From NCBI GenBank assembly GCA_019973575.1, contig BPUI01000001.1:372001-436000 (forward strand): a stretch of DNA of 64,000 bases. Direction: 5' to 3'. Each line of letters begins with the position of its first letter. Position 1 is the first letter of the stretch. The position numbers and the translations under genes were made by a program. Origin of the DNA: Gemmatimonadetes bacterium T265 (GTDB lineage: Bacteria; Gemmatimonadota; Gemmatimonadetes; Gemmatimonadales; Gemmatimonadaceae). The notes under the pieces were generated by a model. That model made no database searches, was not told where the DNA came from, and saw only the letters and a program-made list of their open reading frames with translations. This document shows positions 48,831-56,388 of the stretch, piece after piece.

Positions 48831-49939
48831 CCGCCCACCTGCGACAGCGCGCGCAGCCCGCCGGTCCGCAGCTGCAGCAGCGCGTGCTCGCGCGGCTTCG
48901 CGGCGAGCGCCGCGCGCACGTGCCCCGCGAGCGGCTCGCCGCGGCGGAGCGGCCCGCGCAGGTCGACCTCGTGGTCGCCGTAGAGGCACGTCCGGAGCCG
49001 CCCGTCGGCCGTGAGGCGCACCCGGTTGCACGACGCGCAGTACGTGTGCGTCATCGGCGTGATGACGCCGACGGTGCCGGCCGCGCCCGGCGCGCCGTAG
49101 TACGCGGCCGGGCCGTTACCCGCCGGGCCGTTGCCGGCCAACTGCCCAGCGCCTAACGGCACGAGTCCGCCCCACGGCGCGAGCGCGTCCGCCGCCCGCG
49201 CGAGCACCTCCTCGCTCGGCACCACCCGGCCCAGCACGTCGCCGCCGTACGCCTCGGCCAACTCGCCCACCGGCATCAGCTCGATGAAGCGCACCGCCCA
49301 CGGGCGGTCGACGGTGAGCCGCGCGAAGTCGCCGACCTCGTCGTCGTTCACCCCGCGCACGACCACCACGTTCAGCTTCACCGGCGCGAGCCCCGCCGCC
49401 TCGGCCAGCTCGGCCGCGCGCACCGGGTCGAGGCCGAGGTCGCGCCGCGCGATCGCGGCGACGCGGTCGGCGCGGAGCGAGTCGGCGGAGATGTTCACGC
49501 GGCCGAGCCCCGCGTCGGCGAGGCGGCGCGCGAGCCCCGGGTCCTGGCAGAAGCGTACGCCGTTCGTCGAGAGCGACAACTCCTCGACGCCCGGCACCGC
49601 GGCCAGCCGTGCGACGAGCCGCTCGAGGCCGGGGCGGATCGTCGGCTCGCCGCCCGTCAGGCGCACGCGCCGCAGGCCTAACGACGCGAGCTCGTCCACG
49701 ACGGCCACGAGTTCGTCGTCGGCGAGCACGTCGCCCTTGGGGAGCCACGGAAGCCCCGCTGCGGGCATGCAGTAGACGCAGCGGAGGTTGCAGCGGTCCG
49801 TCACCGAGACGCGCAGGTACTCGATCGACCGGCCGTGCTGGTCGACCAACGGCGCGTCGGGCGTCGGCGCGCGCTGCGGGGCGCGGTTCGGCGCGCGCAC
49901 CGCGGGGCCGCCCCGGAGTACGACCGCCGGCGCGCTCAC
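48827..49939 (-). CDS. moaA: GTP 3',8-cyclase (MoaA)
   Basis: 370 aa from a GTG at 49939 overlapping the moaE stop. Radical-SAM cluster CNLRCVYC (CxxxCxxC) near residue 50, SAM contacts LTGGEPTIRPG and LSTNG, and the C-terminal second 4Fe-4S ligands CASCNRVRL...LRTC. The canonical C-terminal Gly-Gly is altered: the protein ends SQVGG. A Gly-rich stretch with an AGNGPAGNGP repeat lies before the second cluster. It starts molybdopterin synthesis from GTP. Confidence 0.94.
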   Translation of the reverse strand: MSAPAVVLRGGPAVRAPNRAPQRAPTPDAPLVDQHGRSIEYLRVSVTDRCNLRCVYCMPAAGLPWLPKGDVLADDELVAVVDELASLGLRRVRLTGGEPTIRPGLERLVARLAAVPGVEELSLSTNGVRFCQDPGLARRLADAGLGRVNISADSLRADRVAAIARRDLGLDPVRAAELAEAAGLAPVKLNVVVVRGVNDDEVGDFARLTVDRPWAVRFIELMPVGELAEAYGGDVLGRVVPSEEVLARAADALAPWGGLVPLGAGQLAGNGPAGNGPAAYYGAPGAAGTVGVITPMTHTYCASCNRVRLTADGRLRTCLYGDHEVDLRGPLRRGEPLAGHVRAALAAKPREHALLQLRTGGLRALSQVGG

Positions 49940-50436
49940 GCCGCAGCTCCCGCCGCCGGCGCGACGGCGGCCGCCGTCGGGTCGAGCCACTCGCGCGTGC
50001 CGTCGGCGTAGTGCTCGCGCTTCCAGATCGGCACGCGCCGCTTGAGCTCCTCGACCACGTACCGCACCGCGTCCATCGCCGGCGCGCGGCGCGCGTGCGC
50101 GGCGGCGACCGCGACGCTCGCCTCCCCAATGCCTAACGTCCCGACCCGGTGCTCCACGACGACCCGCGGCGCGCCCTCCGCCGTGCCGAAGCGACCGGCC
50201 GCCTCCGCGACGATCGCGGCCAGCTCGCGCTCGGCCATCGCCCGATACGCCGTGTAGTCGATCCCCGTCACCGGCCGCCCGTCGTTCACCTCGCGCACCG
50301 TCCCCACGAACAGCGCCGTGGCCCCGTGCGCGGCGTCCGCGACCTCGGCCAGCAGCGCCGCGAGATCGAGCGGACGCTCCACGATCCCCGACCGCACCCC
50401 GCCCTCACGCACGCGCCCGCCCACGCGCTCCCTCAC
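49936..50436 (-). CDS. moaE: Molybdopterin synthase catalytic subunit MoaE
   Basis: 166 aa from a GTG overlapping the moaD stop. Conserved segments GATALFVGTVREVNDGR, EHRVGTLGIGEASVAVAAAHARR and ELKRRVPIWKREHYADG with the catalytic lysines. With MoaD it inserts two sulfurs to give molybdopterin. The Ala-rich C-terminal tail is variable. Confidence 0.95.
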   Translation of the reverse strand: MRERVGGRVREGGVRSGIVERPLDLAALLAEVADAAHGATALFVGTVREVNDGRPVTGIDYTAYRAMAERELAAIVAEAAGRFGTAEGAPRVVVEHRVGTLGIGEASVAVAAAHARRAPAMDAVRYVVEELKRRVPIWKREHYADGTREWLDPTAAAVAPAAGAAA

Positions 50437-50687
50437 CCGCCCGCGACCGGCGGGATGAGGGCGACCTCGTCTCCTTCCGCGAGCACGTGGTCCGCCCGCG
50501 CGTACGCCGCGTTGACCGCGACGAGCGGCGCCGGCGGTAGCCGCTCCGCCCCGGGGAGCGCGCGCACGCGCTCGACGAGCGCGCCGACCGTCGCCGGCTC
50601 GGCGAGCGTCACGGGGAGCGACGAGCGGCCGAGGGCGTCGGCGTAGGAGGCGAAGAGGAGCGTCGTCACCGTGATCTGCGCACTCAT
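50433..50687 (-). CDS. moaD: Molybdopterin synthase sulfur-carrier subunit MoaD
   Basis: 84 aa from ATG 50687 (MSAQITVTTLLFASYADALG). Beta-grasp fold ending EGDEVALIPPVAGG; the C-terminal Gly-Gly is the thiocarboxylate carrier adenylated by MoeZ. It is the first gene of a seven-gene minus-strand run, so the promoter should lie in 50688-50863, where no clear boxes or Moco riboswitch were recognised. Confidence 0.95.
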   Translation of the reverse strand: MSAQITVTTLLFASYADALGRSSLPVTLAEPATVGALVERVRALPGAERLPPAPLVAVNAAYARADHVLAEGDEVALIPPVAGG

Positions 50688-50863
50688 GAACACTCGGCGG
50701 GAGAAGGTCGCGACGGCGGCACCGCGCGTGCGCCGGAATCTACCCGCCATCGACCTCCCCGGTCCTCGTGCAGACGGCGCGCCGCGCGCGACGGGATCCG
50801 GGGCCGTGCCGGGGCGGCCGCGGGCGTTGCCGGTCACCGCGCCGGGCGCGAGCTTCGCCCGTC

Positions 50864-52678
50864 ATGCCCCGCCACCGCCTGCTCGCCGCGCCTGCCGCGG
50901 CGCTCGCCGCGCTCCCACTCGCCGCCCAAGCGCCGGCCGCGCACGTGCCCCCACCCCCGTCGGCGTTCCAACAGCTGCTCGACGACCACTGGCAGTGGTT
51001 CCTGCGCGAGCACCCGGTCCTCGCGACCACGCTCGGCGTGCGCGCCTACGACCGCGAACTCGGTGACCTGTCGCTCGCCGCGATGGACCGCCGCGCGCGC
51101 GAGGCGGCCACCTTCCTCGCTCGACTCGACGCGGTCGACACAACGGCGCTCACGCCGGCCGACGGCGTCACGCGCGCGATCCTCCGCCGCGACCTCGCCG
51201 AGTCCGTCGAAGGGAACCGGTTCGGACAGCGCAGCGTGCTCTTCTCGACCTACTACGGCTGGCACACCGGCTTCGCCGACCTCCCCGACGACCACCCCTT
51301 CCGCGACCGCGCGGACTACGACGCCTACGTCGCCCGCCTCGCCGCCTTCCCGGCCTACAACCGCGGCGCGATCGCGACCACGCGCGCCGCACTCGCCGGC
51401 GGCTTCGCGCAGCCGTGCGCGCCGCTCGCCGGGTACGCCCACACGATCAGCGGCGCCGTCGCGGCCGACCCGGAGCGCTCGCGCTTCCTCGAGCCGTTCG
51501 CGCGGCGCCCGTCGTTCATCGCCGAGCCGGAGTGGGCCGCGCTCCGCGCGCGCGCCGTGGCGGCGGTGCGCGACTCGGTGTACCCGGCCTACGCGGCGCT
51601 GCTCGCCTTCTACGAGGGGGAGTACGCGCCGCGGTGCCGCACCACCGCCGGCGTGTCGGCCACGCCCGGGGGCGCCGCCTACTACGCCTTCCGCGTGCGC
51701 GCGGAGACGACGACCGACCTGACCCCCGAGCAGGCCTTCGCGCTCGGCGAGCGCGAGGTCGAGCGCATCGGCGCGACGATGGACCTGGTCGCGGCGCGCG
51801 CCGGGTATGCCGACCGCCGCGCGTTCGTCGCGCACCTGCGGAGCGACCCGTCGTACTACGCGAAGTCGCCCGCCGAGCTGCTCGCCGCGGCGTCGGTGCT
51901 CGCGAAGCGCATCGACGGCGAGATGCCGAAGTACTTCGGCCGCCTGCCGCGCCTGCCCTACACCGTGCGTCCGATCCCCGACGCCGTCGCGCCGGGGACG
52001 ACCACCGCCTACTACGGCCCGGGCTCGCTCGAGGGCGGGCGCCCGGGCATCTACTGGGTGAACACGAGCAAGCTCGACCAGCGGCCGCTCTACGAGCTGC
52101 CCGCGCTCACGATGCACGAGTCGGTGCCCGGCCACCACCAGCAGATCGCGCTCGCGCAGGAGCTCGACCTGCCGCCGTTCCGCCGCTACGGCGTCGCGTT
52201 CGCCGCCTTCACCGAGGGCTGGGGGCTGTACGCCGAACGGCTCGGCGAGGAGATGGGGCTGTACGACACGCCCGAGAAGGAGATGGGGCGCCTGAGCTAC
52301 GAGATGTGGCGCGCGACGCGGCTCGTCGTGGACCCGGGGATCCACGCGAAGGGGTGGACGCGCGACCGGGCGGTCGCGTACATGCTCGAGCACACCGCGC
52401 TGACGCGGGCGAACGTCGAGGCGGAGGTGAACCGCTACATCACGTGGCCCGGGCAGGCGACGGCCTACAAGGTGGGCGAGCTGCGCATCCGCGACCTGCG
52501 CGCGCGGGCCGAACGCCGGCTCGGCGCGCGCTTCGACGTGCGCGCGTTCCACGACGCCGTGCTGGAGAACGGCCCCGTCCCGCTGGACGTGCTGGAGGCA
52601 CAGGTCGAGCGGTGGGTCGCGCGGGCGGAGGCCGCCCCCCGCGCGGAGGGCGACGCGGCGCGGACGCCCGAGCGTTAG
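50864..52678 (+). CDS. Exported DUF885 family protein (putative metallopeptidase-like)
   Basis: 604 aa from ATG 50864 with a signal peptide ([22 protein letters not shown]). The M3/thermolysin-like zinc pattern HESVPGHH lies in ALTMHESVPGHHQQIALAQ, and FTEGWGLYAERLGEEMG supplies the downstream glutamate, the DUF885 hallmark. The rest is helical. DUF885 proteins are presumed secreted peptidases with unproven substrates. The stop codon TAG forms part of a GTTAGGC copy. Confidence 0.88.
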   Translation: MPRHRLLAAPAAALAALPLAAQAPAAHVPPPPSAFQQLLDDHWQWFLREHPVLATTLGVRAYDRELGDLSLAAMDRRAREAATFLARLDAVDTTALTPADGVTRAILRRDLAESVEGNRFGQRSVLFSTYYGWHTGFADLPDDHPFRDRADYDAYVARLAAFPAYNRGAIATTRAALAGGFAQPCAPLAGYAHTISGAVAADPERSRFLEPFARRPSFIAEPEWAALRARAVAAVRDSVYPAYAALLAFYEGEYAPRCRTTAGVSATPGGAAYYAFRVRAETTTDLTPEQAFALGEREVERIGATMDLVAARAGYADRRAFVAHLRSDPSYYAKSPAELLAAASVLAKRIDGEMPKYFGRLPRLPYTVRPIPDAVAPGTTTAYYGPGSLEGGRPGIYWVNTSKLDQRPLYELPALTMHESVPGHHQQIALAQELDLPPFRRYGVAFAAFTEGWGLYAERLGEEMGLYDTPEKEMGRLSYEMWRATRLVVDPGIHAKGWTRDRAVAYMLEHTALTRANVEAEVNRYITWPGQATAYKVGELRIRDLRARAERRLGARFDVRAFHDAVLENGPVPLDVLEAQVERWVARAEAAPRAEGDAARTPER

Positions 52679-52762
52679 GCTGCCGCGTTAGACGTCGGCG
52701 GAGGTCGGCGTGCGGCACGCGCCGGCCTGCCGGCGGCCGCGCGGCGCGGCAGCGTTCCCGAC

Positions 52763-53155
52763 GTGGCCCGTCGCGCGTTCGACTACTCGCACCTGAGTCC
52801 CGAGGAGCGCCTCCAGCTCGTCGAGGACCTGTGGAATAGTCTGGCCCTGGGGACGCCGAAATCGGTGCCCGTCCCCGAGTCCCACGCGCGCGAGTCCCAC
52901 GCGCGCGAGTTGGACCGGCGCCTCGCGGGAGAGCGGGGACCGCGGCCGCCCCTGGCGCGAATTCTCGAGGAACGGCTCGACCCCGAGCGGTTTCTGCGCG
53001 TGCACCGGTCCGTGATCGTGCGGCGCGCGCTCGTCGAGGCGCTGCACAAGGGCGCGGGGGGCGAGTACGAGGTGCAGCTCAAGGGCAGCGGCCGGCTGCG
53101 CGTGAGCCGCTCGCGGCGCGAGGCGCTGGAGCGGTGGCTCGGCGTGTGGTCGTAG
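52763..53155 (+). CDS. Fused antitoxin-like (PF09720 type) and partial LytTR DNA-binding protein
   Basis: 130 aa from a GTG. The N-terminal ~55 residues (YSHLSPEERLQLVEDLWNSL ... ELDRRLAGE) match the small addiction-module proteins that accompany RelE-like toxins. Residues ~66-130 (LEERLDPERFLRVHRSVIVR ... LRVSRSRREALERWL) match the C-terminal half of a LytTR response-regulator DNA-binding domain, whose first strands are missing. In the antitoxin part, ESHARESHAREL reflects a 15-bp tandem duplication. No toxin gene follows. Probably a recombination product; function unknown. Confidence 0.7.
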   Translation: MARRAFDYSHLSPEERLQLVEDLWNSLALGTPKSVPVPESHARESHARELDRRLAGERGPRPPLARILEERLDPERFLRVHRSVIVRRALVEALHKGAGGEYEVQLKGSGRLRVSRSRREALERWLGVWS

Positions 53156-53255
53156 CACGGGCCGACGCGGAACGCGGGGCCGTCGATCGCCCAAGTTCAG
53201 CGGCGCGTGTTCGGTGCGGGTCGGCGCTCGCCCACTCGGGGCCGGGCGGGTGCGG

Positions 53256-53261
53256 TATACT
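53256..53261 (+). promoter_or_regulatory. Candidate -10 box upstream of mazE
   Basis: TATACT preceded by TGCGG stands out in the GC-rich spacer, 62 bp before the mazE ATG. No convincing -35 hexamer lies at the expected spacing. Confidence 0.4.
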
Positions 53262-53322
53262 CATTGTAGACACGCCGAAGGACATTCGGTCGCACACGGC
53301 CCTATTCCGAGCAGGGGACAAC

Positions 53323-53562
53323 ATGCGCACGACGGTCCGCAAGTGGGGGAACAGCTTGGCACTCCGCATCCCGAGCGGGCTCGCGGAGGACGCCCATCTG
53401 CGCGACGGCGTCGAGGCGGACGTCGTCGAGGGGGGCCGCCGCGTGGTCGCGCGGGCCGCCGCTCCTGACGTGTCGCTCGAAACGCTTCTCGCCGGCATCA
53501 CGCCCGAGAACGTGCACGGCGAGCAGCACGCGGGCCGGGCGCGCGGCACCGAGGTGTGGTGA
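53323..53562 (+). CDS. mazE: MazE-like antitoxin (AbrB fold) without a toxin gene
   Basis: 79 aa. The AbrB/MazE DNA-binding fold is clear: MRTTVRKWGNSLALRIPSGL, then VEADVVEGGRRVVARAA. The C-terminal toxin-binding tail has the family pattern LLAGITPENVHGE...GTEVW. In normal modules mazF begins within a few bases of this stop; here the next 180 bp contain stops in all plus frames and no MazF-like sequence. It is therefore an orphan antitoxin or the survivor of a deleted module. Confidence 0.85.
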   Translation: MRTTVRKWGNSLALRIPSGLAEDAHLRDGVEADVVEGGRRVVARAAAPDVSLETLLAGITPENVHGEQHAGRARGTEVW

Positions 53563-53741
53563 CGGGCCGGTGACGTCACAGGTCCTCGCCCGGAAGCGGG
53601 CACTGCTGGCGTAGCGAGCCGCCGGCACCACCGCCCAGATCCGGGACCGTTCATCTCCGCTTCTTAGCGCCGACTCAGTTGGCCGGGGACCCGGGCGTCG
53701 GGTAGTGCCGTGTGCAGCCAGCTTGCTCACGGAGAGTCATC

Positions 53742-55226
53742 ATGCGCCCGTCGCTCCCTTCGGTCATTCCAACGCCGCTCCGCGCGGTCCCGCGCGTGTT
53801 CCGAGCCGTGCTTCAGGTCGCCGTCTCTGCGCTCGCCGCGTGCGGCGGCGACAACTCGGCGAGTCGCGTCACCGGCTCGGGTGGCGCGGGCGGGTCCGGC
53901 GGCATTTCCGGACCGGTGCGCCCCGAACTGGGCAAGATCCAGCACATCGTCGTCATCATGCAGGAAAACCGGTCCTTCGACCACTACTTCGGCACCTTCC
54001 CCGGGGCGAACGGGATCCCGATGCAGAACGGGGTGCCGACGGTGTGCGTGCCGGACCCGGCCAGGAAGGGCACGTGCGTCCGCCCGTACCACCTGAGCGC
54101 CGACAAGAACAACGGCGGCCCGCACATGCAGACCGACGCGACCGCGGACGTCGCCGGCGGGCAAATGAGCGGCTTCATCGCGCAGGCCGAGAAGAGCCAG
54201 AAGGGGTGCGCCGACCCCGCCGACCCGGCGTGCTCGGGCGCCGGCGCGATCGACGTGATGGGCTACCACGACGACCGCGAGATCCCGAACTACTGGGCGT
54301 ACGCGAAGAATTACGTGCTCCAGGACGCGATGTTCGAGCCGAACGCGTCGTGGAGCCTCCCGGCACACCTCTTCATGGTGAGCGAGTGGTCGGCCTACTG
54401 CGCCACGCCCGACGTTCCGTCGAGCTGCCGGAACGCGCTCCAGTCGCCTAACAATCCCGGGAGCGCGCAGGGGTCGTACGCGTGGACCGACCTCACGTAC
54501 CTGCTGCACAAGGCGGGGGTGAGCTGGAAGTACTACGTCGCGGAGGGGACGCAGCCCGACTGCGACGACGACGCGGCCGTCTGCCCGCCCAAGCCGCAGT
54601 GGGCGACCGTGCCCGGCATCTGGAACCCGCTGCTGCTCTTCACCACCGTGCGGCAGGACAGCCAGCTCGTGAACGTCCAGACGCTCGACCACTTCGACGC
54701 CGACGCGCGGAACGGGACCCTGCCGGCGGTATCGTGGGTCATCCCGAACGGCGACGTGAGCGAGCACCCGGTCTCGCTCGTGAGCAACGGGCAGGCGTAC
54801 GTAACGAGCGTCGTCAACGCCGTCATGCAGAGCCCCAACTGGGGCAGCACGGCGATCTTCCTGGCGTGGGACGACTGGGGCGGCTTCTACGACCACGTCA
54901 CGCCGCCGCACGTGGACGGGAACGGCTACGGGTTGCGCGTGCCCGGGATCGTCATCAGCCCGTACGCCAGGCACGGCTACGTCGACCACCAGACGCTCAG
55001 CTTCGACGCCTACGCGAAGTTCATCGAGGACGTCTTCCTGAAGGGCGCGCGCCTCGACCCCGCGACCGACGGCCGCGCCGACCCGCGCCCGGACGTGCGC
55101 GAGGCGGCCCCCACGTTAGGCGACCTGTCGAACGACTTCGACTTCGCGCAGGCGCCGCGCACGCCGACGGTCCTCCGCGCGCCGCCGCTCCGGTCGCTGC
55201 TGCCGCGGCTGGTGCACCCGCGGTGA
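53742..55226 (+). CDS. Lipoprotein phosphoesterase (phospholipase C / acid phosphatase AcpA-like)
   Basis: 494 aa from ATG 53742, preceded by GGAGAG at 53731. The N-terminus carries a lipobox (SALAACGGD). The PF04185 phosphoesterase domain begins [21 protein letters not shown] and contains [35 protein letters not shown] and [14 protein letters not shown], with conserved Asp, His and Glu metal residues. It probably hydrolyses phosphate esters or phospholipids outside the cytoplasm. A 16-bp tandem repeat starts 6 bp after its stop. Confidence 0.88.
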   Translation: MRPSLPSVIPTPLRAVPRVFRAVLQVAVSALAACGGDNSASRVTGSGGAGGSGGISGPVRPELGKIQHIVVIMQENRSFDHYFGTFPGANGIPMQNGVPTVCVPDPARKGTCVRPYHLSADKNNGGPHMQTDATADVAGGQMSGFIAQAEKSQKGCADPADPACSGAGAIDVMGYHDDREIPNYWAYAKNYVLQDAMFEPNASWSLPAHLFMVSEWSAYCATPDVPSSCRNALQSPNNPGSAQGSYAWTDLTYLLHKAGVSWKYYVAEGTQPDCDDDAAVCPPKPQWATVPGIWNPLLLFTTVRQDSQLVNVQTLDHFDADARNGTLPAVSWVIPNGDVSEHPVSLVSNGQAYVTSVVNAVMQSPNWGSTAIFLAWDDWGGFYDHVTPPHVDGNGYGLRVPGIVISPYARHGYVDHQTLSFDAYAKFIEDVFLKGARLDPATDGRADPRPDVREAAPTLGDLSNDFDFAQAPRTPTVLRAPPLRSLLPRLVHPR

Positions 55227-55231
55227 CGGGC

Positions 55232-55511
55232 GGGGGCGCGTCACCCCGGGGGCGCGTCACCCCGGGGGCGCGTCACCCCGGGGGCGCGTCACCCCGGGGG
55301 CGCGTCACCCCGGGGGCGCGTCACCCCGGGGGCGCGTCACCCCGGGGGCGCGTCACCCCGGGGCGCGTCACCCCGGGGGCGCGTCACCCCGGGGGCGCGT
55401 CACCCCGGGGGCGCGTCACCCCGGGGGCGCGTCACCCCGGGGGCGCGTCACCCCGGGGGCGCGTCACCCCGGGGGCGCGTCACCCCGGGGGCGCGTCACC
55501 CCGGGGGCGCG
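55232..55511. repeat. Tandem array of 17 copies of a 16-bp unit
   Basis: The unit CGCGTCACCCCGGGGG starts at 55237 and repeats to about 55507 with no sequence change except one copy (55349-55363) that has lost a G (15 bp). Each unit contains the palindrome CCCCGGGG. The array fills the space between convergent genes. It supplies the stop codon (TCA on plus, TGA on minus) and last residues of the minus-strand fused gene. Near-identity of copies points to recent expansion. Confidence 0.97.
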
Positions 55512-56026
55512 CGCTTGCGCCGCAGCAGCGCCTGCTGCGCCGGCGCGCCCTGGTGCGCGAGCGCGCGGTCGAGGTACGCGCGCGCTTCGGCGAGGTTGCC
55601 TAACGATGCGTGCAGGTCCGCGTACGCGGCGAGCGCGTACGGGTAGCGGGCGAGCACCTCGCGCTCGGGGATCGCGTCGAGTTCGTCGAGGCCGGCGGGC
55701 GCGCCGCCGTGCATCGCCACCGCGAGCGCGCGGTTCACGTCGACGACGAGCGACGGGGCGACCGCGCGCAGCAGGTCGTAGCGCCCGACGACGCGCGCCC
55801 AGTCGCACGTGCTGCCGTCTGTGCCCCGCTCGTACCAGCGGCCGCCCACGCGCGGCTCGAGCACCACGTCGGCGATCGGCGCCCGCATCGGGTTCACGGA
55901 AAGGAGCGAGTCCCACCAGTCGCGCAGGTGGGTCGTGAAGAGGTCGAACGCGCGTGCCGGGTCGACGGGCACGTGGATCGTTTGCCGGACGGAGGCCAGC
56001 TCGGTCGCGGACGTCGACAGGGTCAT
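55496..56026 (-). CDS. SRPBCC (AHSA1-like) N-terminus fused to the C-terminus of an ECF sigma factor
   Basis: 176 aa from ATG 56026. Residues ~1-75 ([19 protein letters not shown] ... [17 protein letters not shown]) are the first half of an SRPBCC/AHSA1 lipid-binding-like domain. From [20 protein letters not shown] on, the sequence switches to the C-terminal TPR-like tail of the DUF6596/SigJ-type ECF sigma factors ([15 protein letters not shown] ... [18 protein letters not shown]). The SRPBCC family normally has CDWGRV and the sigma family TDWxxIV at this point, so the junction lies at a shared Asp-Trp. Sigma regions 2 and 4 and the rest of the SRPBCC barrel are gone; function is unlikely. 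Confidence 0.8.
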   Translation of the reverse strand: MTLSTSATELASVRQTIHVPVDPARAFDLFTTHLRDWWDSLLSVNPMRAPIADVVLEPRVGGRWYERGTDGSTCDWARVVGRYDLLRAVAPSLVVDVNRALAVAMHGGAPAGLDELDAIPEREVLARYPYALAAYADLHASLGNLAEARAYLDRALAHQGAPAQQALLRRKRAPPG

Positions 56027-56388
56027 CGGTTCGGCGCTTGGATGGCCCACGCGGGCATGGTCTCGCGGTCGCGGCGACGGCGTTGCCGTCGCCGCGACCG
56101 CGAGTGTCTTTGAAGACGTACGGGCGCGACGCGACTCGACATCTGCCCGCCGGGCGCGCCGGGAATTTCGCGTGATCGCCGATCCGTGCGGTGGGCGAGA
56201 GCGACGTGCGGGCTGCCCCGAGAACGGTTCCGTGCGCAGGCACTCGACGTCCTCCCCAGACATCGTCCCCAGACCCGACGGGCTCGCGCCCGCGCCGATC
56301 CGCGATACGTTCGACACGCTGACCGCCGCCGGAGCCGCGCCGCCGCTTCGGCTGGTCCACCCCCGTCCCACCTGACTGGAGCGTTCGG
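56027..56388. other. 362-bp gene-free spacer upstream of the TonB receptor
   Basis: Divergent spacer between the fused SRPBCC/sigma gene and the TonB-receptor gene. It holds a perfect 19-bp hairpin (56062-56104) and no recognisable gene, Fur box or cobalamin riboswitch. A weak RBS-like TGGAG lies about 10 bp before the receptor ATG. Confidence 0.6.
56062..56104. terminator. Perfect 19-bp hairpin
   Basis: Arms 56062-56080 and 56086-56104 are exact inverted copies (left arm begins CTCGCGGTCGCGGCG) around a 5-base loop CGTTG. It lies 36 bp upstream of the fused gene's ATG on the minus strand and 285 bp before the TonB receptor on plus. A short TGTCTTT follows on plus. It could be a terminator left from a deleted gene, or a leader hairpin. 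Confidence 0.6.

Noticed and set aside
50688-50863. Molybdenum-cofactor riboswitch upstream of moaD
   Set aside because: GC-rich leader with short hairpins, but the conserved Moco motif could not be recognised.
53563-53741. A MazF toxin downstream of mazE
   Set aside because: All three plus frames hit stops early and no MazF-like start or core motif is visible.
55232-55511. Possible CRISPR array
   Set aside because: The 16-bp units are directly adjacent with no spacers and there are no cas genes; it is a tandem repeat.
55227-55603. Plus-strand reading frame through the 16-bp repeats (repeated [11 protein letters not shown])
   Set aside because: It only reflects the tandem repeat; the phosphoesterase stops at 55226 and nothing initiates translation there.
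56105-56388. Cobalamin riboswitch or Fur box upstream of the TonB receptor
   Set aside because: No B12-box or AT-rich Fur-like palindrome seen; the receptor ligand stays unknown.
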